Under the pieces are notes generated by a model. The model searched no databases. It was not told where the DNA came from and saw only the letters and a program-made list of their open reading frames with translations. DNA of 64,000 nt, from the NCBI RefSeq assembly GCF_000213175.1, contig NW_009799101.1, positions 1-64,000 of the forward strand, given 5' to 3'. Source of the DNA: Neurospora tetrasperma FGSC 2508. Lineage: Eukaryota > Ascomycota > Sordariomycetes > Sordariales > Sordariaceae. Shown here one piece after another: positions 44,288 through 56,600 of the stretch (within the stretch, counting starts at the first letter, position 1; each line of letters opens with the position of its first letter). A program made the translations under genes and the position numbers.

Positions 44288-47200
44288 ATGGACCGACACG
44301 ACGCCATGGACTTCACCAACGAGCCTCCCTCCAAGAAGCGCCGGTTCCTGGGCGACCAGGGTGATTCGGACCATGTCGTTGCCGGCCCCAGCTCGTCTCC
44401 CCAGTTCAGTGCTCCCCCGAGCTCACCACCCAGGAAGAAACTCCTCCAAGACCCAAACAATGAAGTCCAGCCACGAGTTTCCAAAGATGCGGACGACAAT
44501 GACGACAATGACGGCGACGACGACGACGAAGAACGCCCAAGATTCTTCACAGACGATGGCACCCTAACGCCCCACGCCACGAAGATATGTACTCCCTGGC
44601 TCAACGACATGCCCAAACCAGACCCCAGGAAAGGATATCTCTTGAAAGACGTCGATACTCCGATCGCGACACCGCGGGACGTGGCACCCCCAGTGGTCGA
44701 GCCCCCCCAGCTGGCGTTCGACAAAGACACATTCGAAGCCTTTGTTGGCGAAAAAGTTGCGTCCGATATCCTCCACGTCATCAGCAAGAACTGCGGCAAC
44801 AACATCGAAAGAGCCGTCAACATGTACCTGGACGGAACATGGAAGAAGCTACACCGGGCGCCTCCAGTCAAAGTCAACTCGCATTCGCCCTTGGTTGTAG
44901 GAGGTCAGTCTCCCAAGAAAGCATCAACACCACAAGCACGCTCGCGGCCGCACGCTCAAGCCCAACCACAACCGCAATCGAATCCACCAATAAAGGCTCT
45001 CCCATCAATGCCAGAGGCCCGCTATGTCGGCGCATTTGGTGTTGAGGGATGGGCTACCAGGAGCGGGACAGGTCTCCTCAGACACGGTGACAGCGTTAAG
45101 ATTGAGCGCCAAAAGATCCAACCGCCCACCGTCGCAAGAAAAGGGCAGACTAAGCCTGGCACCCCGCAGTCCATACCACGAGTCAGCGGGGCGGCTGCCA
45201 AACGTGTCGATGTCATAGTCCGCTTCAACGACGCCAGTGGCAGGGAACTCGGCCGTCTCGCCAAAGACACAGCCAACTGGGTGTCGACACTAATAGACCA
45301 GAACATCTGCAGATTCGAAGGCATCTGTGTTTACGCGCCCGAGCGACTACGAACGAACGAGACCGTCTTCTTGCAGCTCAAGTGCTATATGCTACGATCT
45401 GCCTTCTTGGGGAGAACACTCCAACTAGCCGACAATAGGGCTACCGGGTTCCACGAGAAAGACGAGACAACAGAAGAGAAGGACCTGCGGTTGAGGCAAG
45501 TGGCGCTTGTGAGACTGTTTCAAGAGATCAACATTGTTCCGTCTCGAGGCAACGCCGCTGCCGCCAAGGACGCCAGGAAAGACCTTCTTGAAGCAGCAGA
45601 TTCGGCCGAGAAGAAGGCGATGGACAAGGCCAAGGCTGGGGACCACAGCACTAACGGATCAGCTTCTCCTCCCGAAGAGGCTGAAGAGGGTCAGGAGCTC
45701 GAGCAAGACCAACTCGACGCGCTGTACAAGAAGGCCCAATCCTTCGACTTTAACACCCCCGAAGCTGAACCAGCTGACACCTTCGCCATGACCTTGCGTC
45801 CATACCAGAAGCAGTCGCTGTACTGGATGCTGGCCAAGGAGAAGAACCAGCGCACAGAAGACCGCGAAACATCCATGCATCCCTTATGGGAAGAGTACAT
45901 GTGGCCGACCAAGGACCATGACGATAAGGACCTACCTGTGGTTCCTGACCAACCCTGCTTTTACGTCAACCCATACTCTGGCGATCTGTCACTGGACTTC
46001 CCCAAGCAAGAGCAGCATTGTCTTGGTGGAATCTTGGCTGACGAAATGGGACTTGGTGAGTTTGCCTTTTACTTTTTTTTGTTTCTCTGACCTTATCTCC
46101 AGCTCACAGTCGTGTATTGCAGGCAAAACCATCCAGATGCTTTCTCTGATTCATTCACACCGATCCGAAGTAGCCATCAAGGCGCGGGAGGCTGGCCCTA
46201 CCTCGGTCAACAACCTCCCACGTCTACCAACAGTCTCTGGACAGAAGACCACCGTTGACGCTCCGTGCACAACCCTTGTGGTTGCCCCCATGTCCTTGCT
46301 GGCGCAATGGCAAAGCGAAGCTGAGAATGCTTCCAAGGAGGGCACTTTCAAGACCATGATGTACTACGGGGCGGAAAAGAATGTCGATCTGGTGACCATG
46401 TGCTGCGAAGCCAATGCGGCCAACGCTCCAGACGTGATCATCACCAGCTATGGAGTCGTCCTCTCCGAGTTTACCCAACTCACCACCAAGAATGGAGACA
46501 GACTCAGCAGCCGCGGGCTTTTCTCCCTCAACTTCTTCCGTGTCATTCTGGACGAAGCACATAATATCAAGAACCGCCAAGCCAAGACCTCCCGCGCATG
46601 CTACGAAATCGCCGCCGAACACCGCTGGGTCCTCACCGGAACCCCCATTGTCAATCGTCTCGAAGACCTCTTCAGCCTTGTCCGTTTCCTACGCGTTGAG
46701 CCATGGAACAATTTTTCCTTCTGGCGGACCTTCATCACCGTCCCCTTTGAGTCCAAGAACTTTGTCCGCGCCTTAGACGTCGTCCAAACCGTCCTCGAAC
46801 CGCTCGTCATGCGCCGCACCAAAGACATGAAGACCCCCGATGGCCAGTTCCTTGTTCCGCTTCCGCCCAAACACATCGAGATCGTCGACATCGAACTCTC
46901 CGAGCCTGAAAGGGCAGTCTACGACTACGTCTTCAACCGCGCCAAGCGAACGTTCTTTGACAATATGCAGGCCGGCACCGTCATGAAGGCGTTTACCTCC
47001 ATTTTTGCACAGATCCTGCGGCTCCGGCAGTCCTGCTGCCACCCTGTGCTTGTTCGCAACCAGGAAATCCTCGCTGATGAGGAGGAAGCCAATATGGCCG
47101 CTGACGTTGCGGCGGGGTTGGCAGACGATATGGACCTCCAAACTCTGATCGAGCGCTTCACCGCCACCACAGACGACGCCTCCGAAACCAACAACAACTT

Positions 47201-48111
47201 CGGCGCTCACGTTCTTAGACAGATCCGTGACGAAGCAGTCAACGAATGCCCCATCTGCGCCGAAGAACCAATGATCGACCAGGCCGTGACAGGATGCTGG
47301 CACTCTGCGTGCAAGAAATGTCTGCTCGACTATATCAAACACCAAACCGACCGTAACGAGGTCCCGCGGTGTTTCCAATGTCGCGAGCACATCAACATCC
47401 GCGACATCTTCGAAGTCATCCGCCACGATGATGACCTGGAGACATCCTCTACCCCAGGGGCAAGTCCCGAGCCGCGCATCTCCCTACAACGCGTGGGTGC
47501 CAATGACTCCAGCGCCAAAATCGTCGCTCTAATCTCGCACCTCCGCACCTTGCGCCAAGAGCACCCCAAAATGAAGTCCCTAGTAATCTCCCAATTCACG
47601 TCCTTTCTCTCGCTGATATCCTCCGCCCTCACACGTCACAAAATCTCTTTTCTTCGGCTGGATGGGTCCATGTCCCAGAAGGCCCGCGCCGCTGTTCTTA
47701 CCGAGTTTCAATCCACCAACAAGTTTTGCGTTTTGCTTCTCAGTCTCAAAGCCGGTGGTGTCGGGTTGAACCTGACCAGTGCCAAGAGGGTCTACATGAT
47801 GGACCCGTGGTGGTCCTTTGCGGTGGAGGCGCAGGCGATTGATCGTGTGCATCGCATGGGGCAAGAGGATGAGGTGAGGGTTTATCGATTTATAGTGAAA
47901 CAGAGTGTGGAAATGAGGATGTTGCGGGTGCAGGAGAGGAAGAAGTTTATGTGAGTTTGTCCCTGGATCAGTGACTTGATGACATTGAGTGGAGGGAGGT
48001 AAAAGGCTGACCTGACTTGACTGCAGAGCAACATCACTGGGGATGATGTCAGACGAGGAAAAGAAGATGCAGAGGATCGAGGATATCAAGGAGCTGTTGA
48101 GCTCAGACTAA
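44288..48111 (+). CDS. rad5: RAD5-type DNA repair helicase/ubiquitin ligase (HIRAN-SNF2-RING)
   Basis: Exons are 44288-46055, 46123-47950 and 48027-48111 (1226 aa), with introns of 67 and 76 nt. It corresponds to yeast Rad5 and human HLTF/SHPRH: an ATP-driven fork-remodelling translocase and the E3 ligase that polyubiquitinates PCNA in error-free damage tolerance. In order: a basic/acidic disordered N-terminus with PPSKKRRF, a possible UBA-like helix pair, HIRAN (RYVGAFGVEGWATRSG), SNF2 motif I spanning intron 1 (ADEMGLGKT, K591), DEAH-type motif ILDEAHNIKN, LTGTPIVNRLEDLFSLV, a C3HC4 RING inside the helicase (CPICAEEPMID, C965 on), then SQFTSFLSL, FLRLDGSMSQKAR and DRVHRMGQEDEV. The last exon closes the protein as ..IKELLSSD. 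In Neurospora the RAD5 homologue is known as mus-41; orthology is inferred from domain order. Confidence 0.95.
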
Positions 48112-48561
48112 GCGTATCGATATGCATGCCGGATGTCAGGGGAAACTGAAATCCAATCCATTTTCGTTGTTAGGCGTCCCGAGGTCCTTTTCTTGCATGC
48201 AGGGGCGTCCGTATACTTGTCTACCGCATACATAGGGCCATCTCAGGTCTACGTAGAGCAATAAAATCGCGCATACCAGAGCCCCAATTCCAACGTTGGC
48301 AGCAAGCAGGTCCAGCGACCCGGATACCTGGGTGACTCTACGACTACGGGGACAGCGTGGAAACTTCTGAGTTTTGGAAATCTGGATGGTCGGGTCGTTA
48401 TGATTGTCGCCATCAAAGTTGATAAATCAAGGTGCCTTGTCCCTGACATACCTAGGTATAGGCGTGTGACATAAACAGCTGGACGATTCTGAATCAACTG
48501 AGGCTTTTGCGAGCACGCGGCCACTACTACGTTCTTGGTACCCGATCCAACCCGTCCACTT
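48112..48561. other. Convergent intergenic region
   Basis: This is 450 bp between the 3' ends of the RAD5 and DUF7924-like genes. No gene or repeat is recognised. Confidence 0.6.
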
Positions 48562-50100
48562 CTAGACTTGGCGCTTCCGCCTTTTTGCTGCCTCCGGTCT
48601 TGTAAGCGAAGTGTCTGGAGTGATACCCTGCTGCCCAGCGTTGCTTGATCGGCTGTCCTGTTCGACCGACTTTGAAGCGGGGTCGGCCTCCGACATTAAG
48701 CTGCCTGCATCCTGGGACAGGCCGGTTGCCCCAGAGAGCGGTGGGACAGCAAGATCCAATTCCGCCGGCAATTGATCGATAGCAGAACAAATCTTCTTAT
48801 AGTGAGCGGGCATCCATATATCGTAGATATTCCTAATAATTCGATAGGATGTCCATTTGTCCTTCCCGTCCAAGGCAGTGAAATTGAATTCTTGGATTGG
48901 ATAGCGGTAGTATTCATTCTCCTGCCCGTTTATTACCGGGTAGTGACCGTAGATAGATACCCATTTCTCATTATGTGAAACGGAGAAGGCGAGGATTTGC
49001 CGATTGACCTCATCCTCGCGCTTGATATAACGGAAGAGTTCGACAATAGCCCGCACCGCAAGGGTCATGCTATGGGCATTCTGCCGGTCTGCGACTTCGA
49101 ATACGCCGCTACCACACTTCACTTCACAAGTTAGGAATGGGAAGTACATGTAGTGCGTAGATAGAAAGAGTGACTGATCCCCGTCGAAGATATTGCCAAT
49201 GAATGGTGATAATTTGTTGAGCTGGTCCTCGGTGAACGCTTGACGCTTGAAACCTACAGCGTAATCAGGTTGTGGACGTGGATTAGCAAGCGGAATCGAA
49301 TGTTTCCACCCTTCGTTGACAGTTTCCGTTAGGATATCAAGGTGCTTTGCACCGAATTTCGAAAGAGTTGCAGCTGAAGGGACAATAAGCCGAGCAATGT
49401 CTTGAATCACCCGCGCCTCATTTTTGTCGTGAAGGTCCAGGCACGTTATTTTGAAGATATCGTCTCGAAAGAGTGTGTCGCTTGGAATTGGCTGCGGAGT
49501 TTCGAGCAGAGAGCGAAGAAGATCCTTGTTAGCACTGGCTAATCCTAGAGGATCTTCGCGCAAATAGCTGCGTTTGGTCTCGAGCAAGACCTCAAAGAGC
49601 CGGCCTTGATATGGGACGGACTTCTCCTCCCTCGGCCCGGGCGTCGAGTTCGTAATGCCGGTGATGGTAGAGTTCGATCTCTTACGGGATAGAGGAGGTG
49701 AAGGTTTCTTTCGCGCAAGTGGACGGCCTCTGGGGGACTCCATCTCCGACGTGTCTTCGGGCCAGTCCTGTTCCTCTGGCCAGTGTCCGCGCTCCGCCCA
49801 GAATGCAATGGGGTCAACGTGTTTGCGTTCTTGGTCCGAGGCTGGGCTAGGGTCGGGCTCGGGCTCGGGCGCGTTCTCGGTCGGATGCTTGCGCCTACGT
49901 GGCTGTTTGGGAGCTGGGCCGGGGCCGGGCTCGGGCGCGTTCTCGGTTGATTGCTTGCGCTTGCGTCGTCTGTTTTGAGGCAGATGCTGAGACCAAATTT
50001 AGCTTGGGAACCATGACAAGGCATACGAGAGAAGGCACACCTGATGAGACGACGTCTGGCTGATTGGCGCCAACAATGATTGGGCTCGAGTGCGAACCAT
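48562..50100 (-). CDS. DUF7924-like protein with PD-(D/E)XK nuclease-like signature
   Basis: Exons on the minus strand are 50100-50041 and 49986-48562 (494 aa), with a 54-nt intron; the join is in phase (TSSHQ-HLPQNRRRKRK). The N-terminus is basic and repetitive (two RK..TENAPEPxP units), then DPIAFWAERGHWPEE and LARKK..LSRKRSNS. The core has FRDDIFKITC, NEARVIQDIARLIVPSA, RPQPDYAVGFKR, YFPFLTCEVKCG, ADRQNAHSMTLAVRAIVELF and FTALDGKDKWTSYRI. I recognise this as the large fungal family annotated DUF7924, of unknown function and often multi-copy. P260-D261 followed by E308-x-K310 in a hydrophobic strand matches the PD-(D/E)XK fold, so a nuclease-like fold is my inference. The C-terminus is a basic nuclear-signal-like AAKRRKRQV. 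The gene looks intact. Confidence 0.8.
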
Positions 50101-50619
50101 GATGACGACAATGGGAGGGAGGGAGAGGTCTTGATTATATCTTCAAATAAGAGTATGATGGAGTTGGGAGTCTAAGATCCTGGTTGTCCCTAAGAGATGG
50201 CTCCGGCCAACGACGGGACGGGAACGCGCCAGACACGGGACCCACTATTACTGTCGCGCCAATAGTGGTGTGCCATAGTACATGCTTACCTAGGAACTCT
50301 CATTCTCCGAGTTGCCCAAGCTGGCGGCTTTGTATGTACCTCGCTAGTCATGGTTGAAACAACTAAAATGTAAGAAAAATTGAAAGTATGATTGGTTTGG
50401 TGAAGGAAAGAGGAGACGTTCATGGAGGACGATTAGAGTGGATATACTGACGTGGGTCGCTTAGCGTACCTTAGCTCAGCGGCAACAACAACGACGGCCA
50501 GCCACACTACCTCGAGAAGTACGCCTCGAATCATCAACGGGCATCTGATGAAACGTCCCAAACTCTGATGCCAACACAGAGCTGCTTCCATTGGGAAAGC
50601 GACTAGAATGCAAAAGACA
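50101..50619. other. Intergenic, 0.5 kb
   Basis: Promoter and leader of the DUF7924-like gene on the left, 3' flank of the small membrane protein gene on the right. No other gene is seen. Confidence 0.55.
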
Positions 50620-50951
50620 CTAGCCGCCAAGCAGGCAGCAAGCAGGCAGCAAGCAAGCCAAAACCACGGACAACAAACCAATCGGCACAATTGCCCACAC
50701 CATCGTCCCTAAACAGATGCAGCAAACCAAGCCCCCAAAATGGAAATGGTTGTCGTCTTCATCGTCCTTGTCCACCGAAGCATAATGATATAGCGTGTGT
50801 GACGATTGTGAGGACTCGGACTCGGACCCATATCCAACCAGGCTCGTATCATCATCATCATCATCATCATCATCATCTTGACCTAAGTCTTCGTTGCTGG
50901 TGTTGTTGGCAGAATAGGTTCTGACTGATTCTCACCCACAAGATCCGCCAT
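50620..50951 (-). CDS. Small acidic single-pass membrane protein, 92 aa, unknown
   Basis: Exons on the minus strand are 50951-50936 and 50882-50620, with a 53-nt intron (GTGAGA..CTTAG). The junction falls inside a Gly codon and the total is exactly 93 codons with stop. The product starts MADLVGQ, has ten Asp in a row encoded by a GAT/ATC microsatellite, then a Ser/Glu-rich segment (SLVGYGSESESSQSS), DKDDEDDNHFHFGG, and a long hydrophobic helix (LVCCICLGTMVWAIVPIG and on) ending in a Cys/Leu-rich tail, CLLPACCLLGG. Topology suggests an acidic cytosolic head with a C-terminal anchor. No family is recognised. The frame is too short for usual cut-offs. It could still be a chance frame, since the poly-Asp derives from a repeat, but phase, splice signals and a coherent membrane segment speak for it. 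Confidence 0.55.
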
Positions 50952-51036
50952 CACTTGATAGTAGAGGTAGGTAGGCACCCTCCATGGCCCCGCCCTTCAT
51001 CGCGTATTTGCGACGGCGGTAGCCTCTTGCCGCTTA

Positions 51037-51101
51037 TCCTCCTCCTCCTCCTCCTCCTCCTCCTCCTCCTCTCTCTCTCACTCTCTATCTCTCTCTCTCT
51101 A
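51037..51101. repeat. (CTC)n followed by (CT)n microsatellite
   Basis: About eleven CTC/TCC units (51037-51071) run into a CT-dinucleotide tract (to 51101). On the minus strand this is GA/GAG-rich. Confidence 0.95.
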
Positions 51102-53588
51102 CCCCAACATGCCGACCAATGCCGTTCACTCCCTTCCCCCTTCCCAGATACCTCAATGTTGTCCTCTTCGTCCCCGTAACAACTCACAACTTCCCATCCA
51201 ATCATCCTGGCTCACACGCCTGTATTCGACAATGTTCCGGCGGCCCATTGGGCTGGCTGCCCCGGATCACAGCTTTGGCAAAGGCGCGGGTAGGCGTGAA
51301 TGTCTCGGTCTTCACGCACGAGCCAGGAACTAGTCCGACTTTTTCATTGACACTGGGGGGAGAGACGGCCCCACAAATGCTGGTAGACGGTTTTAGGTGG
51401 TATGCCGCACCGCTGGTAGGGAGAGTCTGGGGATCGAGGCCGGGATTCTAGGGAGGGTTCAAGTTGAGCGTCGGAGCGGACAAAGAGGTGGAATGGTTGG
51501 GTACTGGTATCGGCTACCCAAGCGAGGGGAGAGGAGGTTGCGTCGGATGACTTGTGAGGTCACAATGTGTCCGGGAGCCTGAATTCTGATCCCTAAGCTT
51601 GATCCTTGTTTTGATGAGGTGTTGAGATTGAGGTACACCGACGAAGGGGAGTGGGAACCCTACCACTACGTAGGTAGGTCTGGTATCTAGAGGTATATAT
51701 TTCAATGACGCCAGCTGTACGGCATATATGTATTCGATCTCCGAAATGACAAACGTGGTGTCTTCAGATTAATGCGGAGAGTAGTATGGATGCCCGGCGG
51801 TCGAATGGGACAAGACCTTTGAGAACGTGCTGGAAAGTGGCTGAGCTCTGCTTCTGAGTACCTACCTACCTACCTAAACATGTACACGAGCGGGACACAG
51901 CCAGGCGCGGCGCACACATATCGCGGTATGTAAGCAACGCGTTGACTACAAGCCGGATGTGGAGATGACCAATAAATGCGCGGTGCAGTTCTCGATGCTA
52001 TGTCGGCTGTCGTCCATTTAATAGGTAGCCAAGGGAGACCAGTCTAGTGCATTGGAAATCCAAAACATGCCCCTCGAAGTTGAGTTGCTGGTCTTTCCCC
52101 ATTCATGGTCACCTCCCCAGACCTTATATAAAAGGAGGAGTAAGGGCCGTAAGGAGAAGCCATCATAGCTATTCGAGCGTGTTGTTGGTGCATCACCCAC
52201 ATCACGTCTCACACATGACAGGCGATGTGTTTCCGTTAATGTTGAACATTCCGGACAGTAGGCTTCAGCGGTACTCCCACACACTCTATTCGAAGATACT
52301 CGGTGGGCTTAAAGCCTTGCAACTCGGTATGTGGACTAGCGACGGGTATGCTTGACGTTCCGAAGCGCTGACCATAAACGTGGAAGGGGCACAGATGGGC
52401 GAGGAAGTTGATAATGCAATCCACATCAAGAAGAGGTTCGAGGTACGACATGCATGGCGCCACTGGAAAATGAGCCTGGCCGTCAAGGTTGCCTTTCGCT
52501 TGAAAGTGGTTCGTCAGTGTGCAGCAGCTCATGACCTTGGAGAAGATCGCTACAGCCAACGAAATGGCAACCAACAAACATATCAGTTAACGAAGAATCT
52601 TCCAGCTGGCGTCCGGTGGCGAGCCAAATCCTGCAGCGTGACAGGCGAGGCAATTCCAGCTGTCCAGCTTGCTCCGCTACAACCCGCCGGGCCGCCTTCA
52701 GTTGCATGCCACTCGGATCAGGCATATCCGGGTCAATCACCCGTCAGCTGCCGTTGGCAAAAATATGGGTGTCCTGCATGGCGGCCGTCGTTGGTGGCAT
52801 GAGCCGCGTGCGTGGCTGGTTGGTTGCCGTTGGCGGACATGGGGACGTCGGTTGCCGTCGGGTGGCTGAAAGAAACATGTTCTGGAAGACTTGTTCGCGC
52901 GGTGTAACGTTGGGGTCGTGATGACCTTCGGTCCAAGGACGGAAACAAGACTTTATCACAAGTTTCCAGTATGCCGTCAAGGTCCTCCTCGTAAGTTACG
53001 AATCAGGACACGAGCTCGGCTGCAGACGTGTCTCATGCTGGTGGTTCTCATGTGCGTGTCGACAGCGTACGGTATGTACCTTGCAGTCGTCATGAAGTTG
53101 CGGTGTTTGGTTCGACGGTCGTCGCGGTCCTGCGGCTCTGCGGCTTTTGCGTTTACGTACTAGCAGCTTGCTTGCGCGGCTCGACGCCGACAGCTTGACA
53201 AAATATCTGACAACAAGTGAGCAGTTAGCGTCGCATCCAGACCTCTTCGCTTGGTGGAGGATGGGTCCTTTGTTTTGTTAGCCCCTTTTCTTGCCCTGTT
53301 GCCATGTCATTTGAGCTGGGATCCATCATCATTACTCGAGGGACATCGGATGTCGTTGAAATTCCAAAATTGCGGGTGTTTGCTTGAGCCGAATCACATG
53401 GACTTTTTCGAGATTTCTTCGGTTACCCTCGGCTTGAGTTGTCAACCGCATTCTTTTCCCCCTTCTGCTGCACTAACAAAAAAAAAAGAAACACAAGGAC
53501 CTCGCTCGCCGAGCGGCGAGGAAGCCCCCTGAAAGAAATTTGTTCTTTTCCCTGCTCTGGTTTCCTGATTCGTGAAGGTCCTTTGGAG

Positions 53589-53614
53589 AAAAAAAAAAAA
53601 AAAAAAAAAAAAAA
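53589..53614. repeat. Poly(A) tract, 26 nt
   Basis: Twenty-six uninterrupted A follow CTTTGGAG and precede GGGTTGTTCG. It is the same length as the tract at 29226-29251, but the flanks are unrelated. Confidence 0.95.
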
Positions 53615-56600
53615 GGGTTGTTCGACTCTGCCCTACCGCGCCCTACCAAGCTGCCAACCGGACAAGGACCCCTCAGCCCGTGCACTCGTTCCTGGCAGGG
53701 AGCGCGCAGTCCACACATCAAAGCGGCGTGGGGCCTGAAAATAACGTGCACTAAAAAATTGTTTGAAAAGCCTAACTCGATCCACCAAAAAAGACCCACC
53801 TACATTTAGGGTTCCACTTGTGTACCTTTGTGTGGTGCCGTTTCCTGAACTTTTGTCGACGGTGAGGGTCGCGGTGAGACCGGTCGTTGGAGCACCGTAG
53901 CAATGGCAGTAGGGAGACGAGCAGGGAGACGGTGGTCATCTGGTTTGAAGAGTTCTCAAATCCCACTTTTGCGATTTTCGATCTCGATCGTGCGTTTCGA
54001 TTCGTGACGACTTTGTGGGTTCGCTCGTTTCGTCATTTCGAAGTGGAATCTTTTCTTCGAGTCCCAGGATGAACGACTGGTCCGAGTTTCCTGCAAGTGT
54101 TTGTTGTACATATGTTGGCCTCAATTCGTGTGCATAGAGTCTCACCTTTTCCATTAACTCGAAGTTTTTGAGCCGCAAGAGCTGCAAGAGCCTCGATGCA
54201 TATCTCTCATTGGACAGCACAAGACTAAGCCCTCCCGCGACAAGATCTTCAGCACCTAATGACTTCACAGCTCAAGTCTCTACAGTGTACAGCATCGGGT
54301 TGTCTGCCAAGACATGTCGTTGGAAGACTCGACGCCCTCCAAGACTGCATCCGGCTGTCTGGACCCGCTAGCCCCGTCACCCCCAGTCACGAACCCCGGC
54401 GGCCCCATGTTTCCCTTACGTTTTTGCGGAGGATTTCTCGGCGTGCTCCATCGCTGAGGCCCTGCACAGTCATCGGCCGACTCCGAAATTCCTCTTTTCG
54501 GTTTTCAATGAGGGAGGGCGATGTTCAGGCACCGTTCGACCACGGACAGCCGATTCGACGCAGGTACAGTACACGTGTGGTGGTAACAACTATGTAGGTA
54601 GCTGAGGAGTAATGGGACCCGGTGTCTGAAACGGGCCATTTGTAACCAAATGGGTGAGCATAAGGTGAGGTTTCACCGACTATTTCGGTGTTCGATGAAA
54701 TGGAAAACTTCTTTTTGTAGCCCCGGGCCTGGCGAGCGGTGTTTCCGTGTCCCCAGACTTGAGTGAATGCGGCAGCATTGAACACAAAGCGGCTTGTCGG
54801 ACCGTGTCCGTTTTCACCATCTGATAACCCCGCAAGGGCCCATCTTCGAAGGTGAAGAGGAGTTACTGAGTTCATGAAACAAATCAAAAGCAACAACAAC
54901 AAACATGTGGACCACAACATCATTGTGTAATTTCTTGTGCATTTTGCGCATTTTGCGAGCTCTTTTGTGACTGACAGCTTGCAAGCAGTGTCTTCCGTTG
55001 TCACCACCAGTCATCAAGACCAGGTGGGAGTCACAACAGGCCAGGCATTCTTGTCATCATCACCATTGGCTTTCAGTAAGCTTCCAGGAGTCACTTGCCG
55101 TGTGACACCACCACGGTCGTTGAAGGCGCAATATGTTTGGCCTGCCATGGGTGCTAAACGGCGGGCCATTAGGTAATAGATTAGCGGCCTGCATGCACTG
55201 CATGCGCTGGACATGTCGTTTTGGGTTTTGTGAGGCTCAACATTGCAGCTTTGTCACTTTCCATGTCGCAACAACTTTTAGCTTTTCCGATGGGGGGGCC
55301 TTGGGCCACAAATACCGCTTTTGCAATGAAACTGTAAAATACGTGTATCGCCAGACGTCCTAATGCTTTACCACAGCACGTTTCCAGTTCCACCCATCTG
55401 ATGTGGTTCGGCGGGGTGTTGCTATTTCTGTCACTTTCCATGTTACAGTACTAGAAGTCTTCCAAAATGAACTTCACCACCCTACATGTAAGAAGATGAG
55501 CGAGTTTGCGGTGTATACGGTGAAATCCCCGCTGTTTTCGAAACAGGAACCAGATGCAAAGGGATTTCGTGGATCTCCTTGGCCTACGGTGGCAGCCAGG
55601 GCCCACGGGAACTTCTTTGGGCAGCGACAGCGTTCAGGCCTTCAGGGGCTCGACGTAAACCCCGTGGGAGAGTTTTGTCTCGCGAGTCGAGAGTCTCGGA
55701 AAGTGAATTCCTACTGTATCCGCTGATCCTACTCGTCCTGTAGGGCTGTTGTGGCAGATCTCCTGTTCGTAGGGCTTCTGCGGTGAGCGCGAATCGACGC
55801 TGGAATACCCGGACAGCTCGGTCTCGGGAATCTCGGGGCATTCCTAACACATGCAAGCGAGCGACAGCGACCTGAGGCTTTGTCAACCGATGGAAATACC
55901 CAAGGTACTGTGTATGTCGTCGGCTCAAACGTACGGAACGCACAACGATCTTCCAAATAGACAAGGACGGACATCTGCCAATCATGCCGTGCCCGTGGTG
56001 CTCGTGACGGGAAATGACAGTCGTATGGAAGTGTCGGGCAAGTAGACCGCAGTGGTGGTGTCAGTGTGGATATTGCGATCCCTAAGAATATCCTTAATAG
56101 AGGCATAAAAGAAAATAACAACCATAACAACAATTGCACTGGTAACAAAACCGACAAGGTATGGTCATTGTAGGTATACAACAACCTTCTGGGTGTTATG
56201 GTTCGCAAGCCTTATTAGAGGTACCGTACGCAACTGAGCAAGGACATCAGGTCCGGCAGTCTTGGCCTCGGTGGGTGAAGCACCGGGAAGAAGCTGCTTT
56301 TCCCCGGATTTCAGCCTGCTGAAACCTTAGGTACGTAATGGAAGCCCCGGACGGAAAGCGGGCAGGGCGGGAATGGAAACACGTAACGAATAACCTCAAG
56401 GAAAAGAAAAGGGGGTGCTACAGTCCAGCATCTTGGTTGGTTTGTGTTCCAGATCTCCCCCGCCGCGTCCACTCTTGCATTGACCTGAGTGAGGCCCATG
56501 TGCGGTGCCTGGTGGCCCTGAATCGGTCTTGGCCGGCGGTAGGATCTCCATAAAGTCATTGTCGCGTCTTTCGGTCGAAACACCTCATCGAAACTCGAGA

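Noticed and set aside
54525-55007. 160-codon minus-strand frame with a hydrophobic stretch
   Set aside because: It begins with GTG, and only one short hydrophobic run gives it a protein-like look. No splice or family support.
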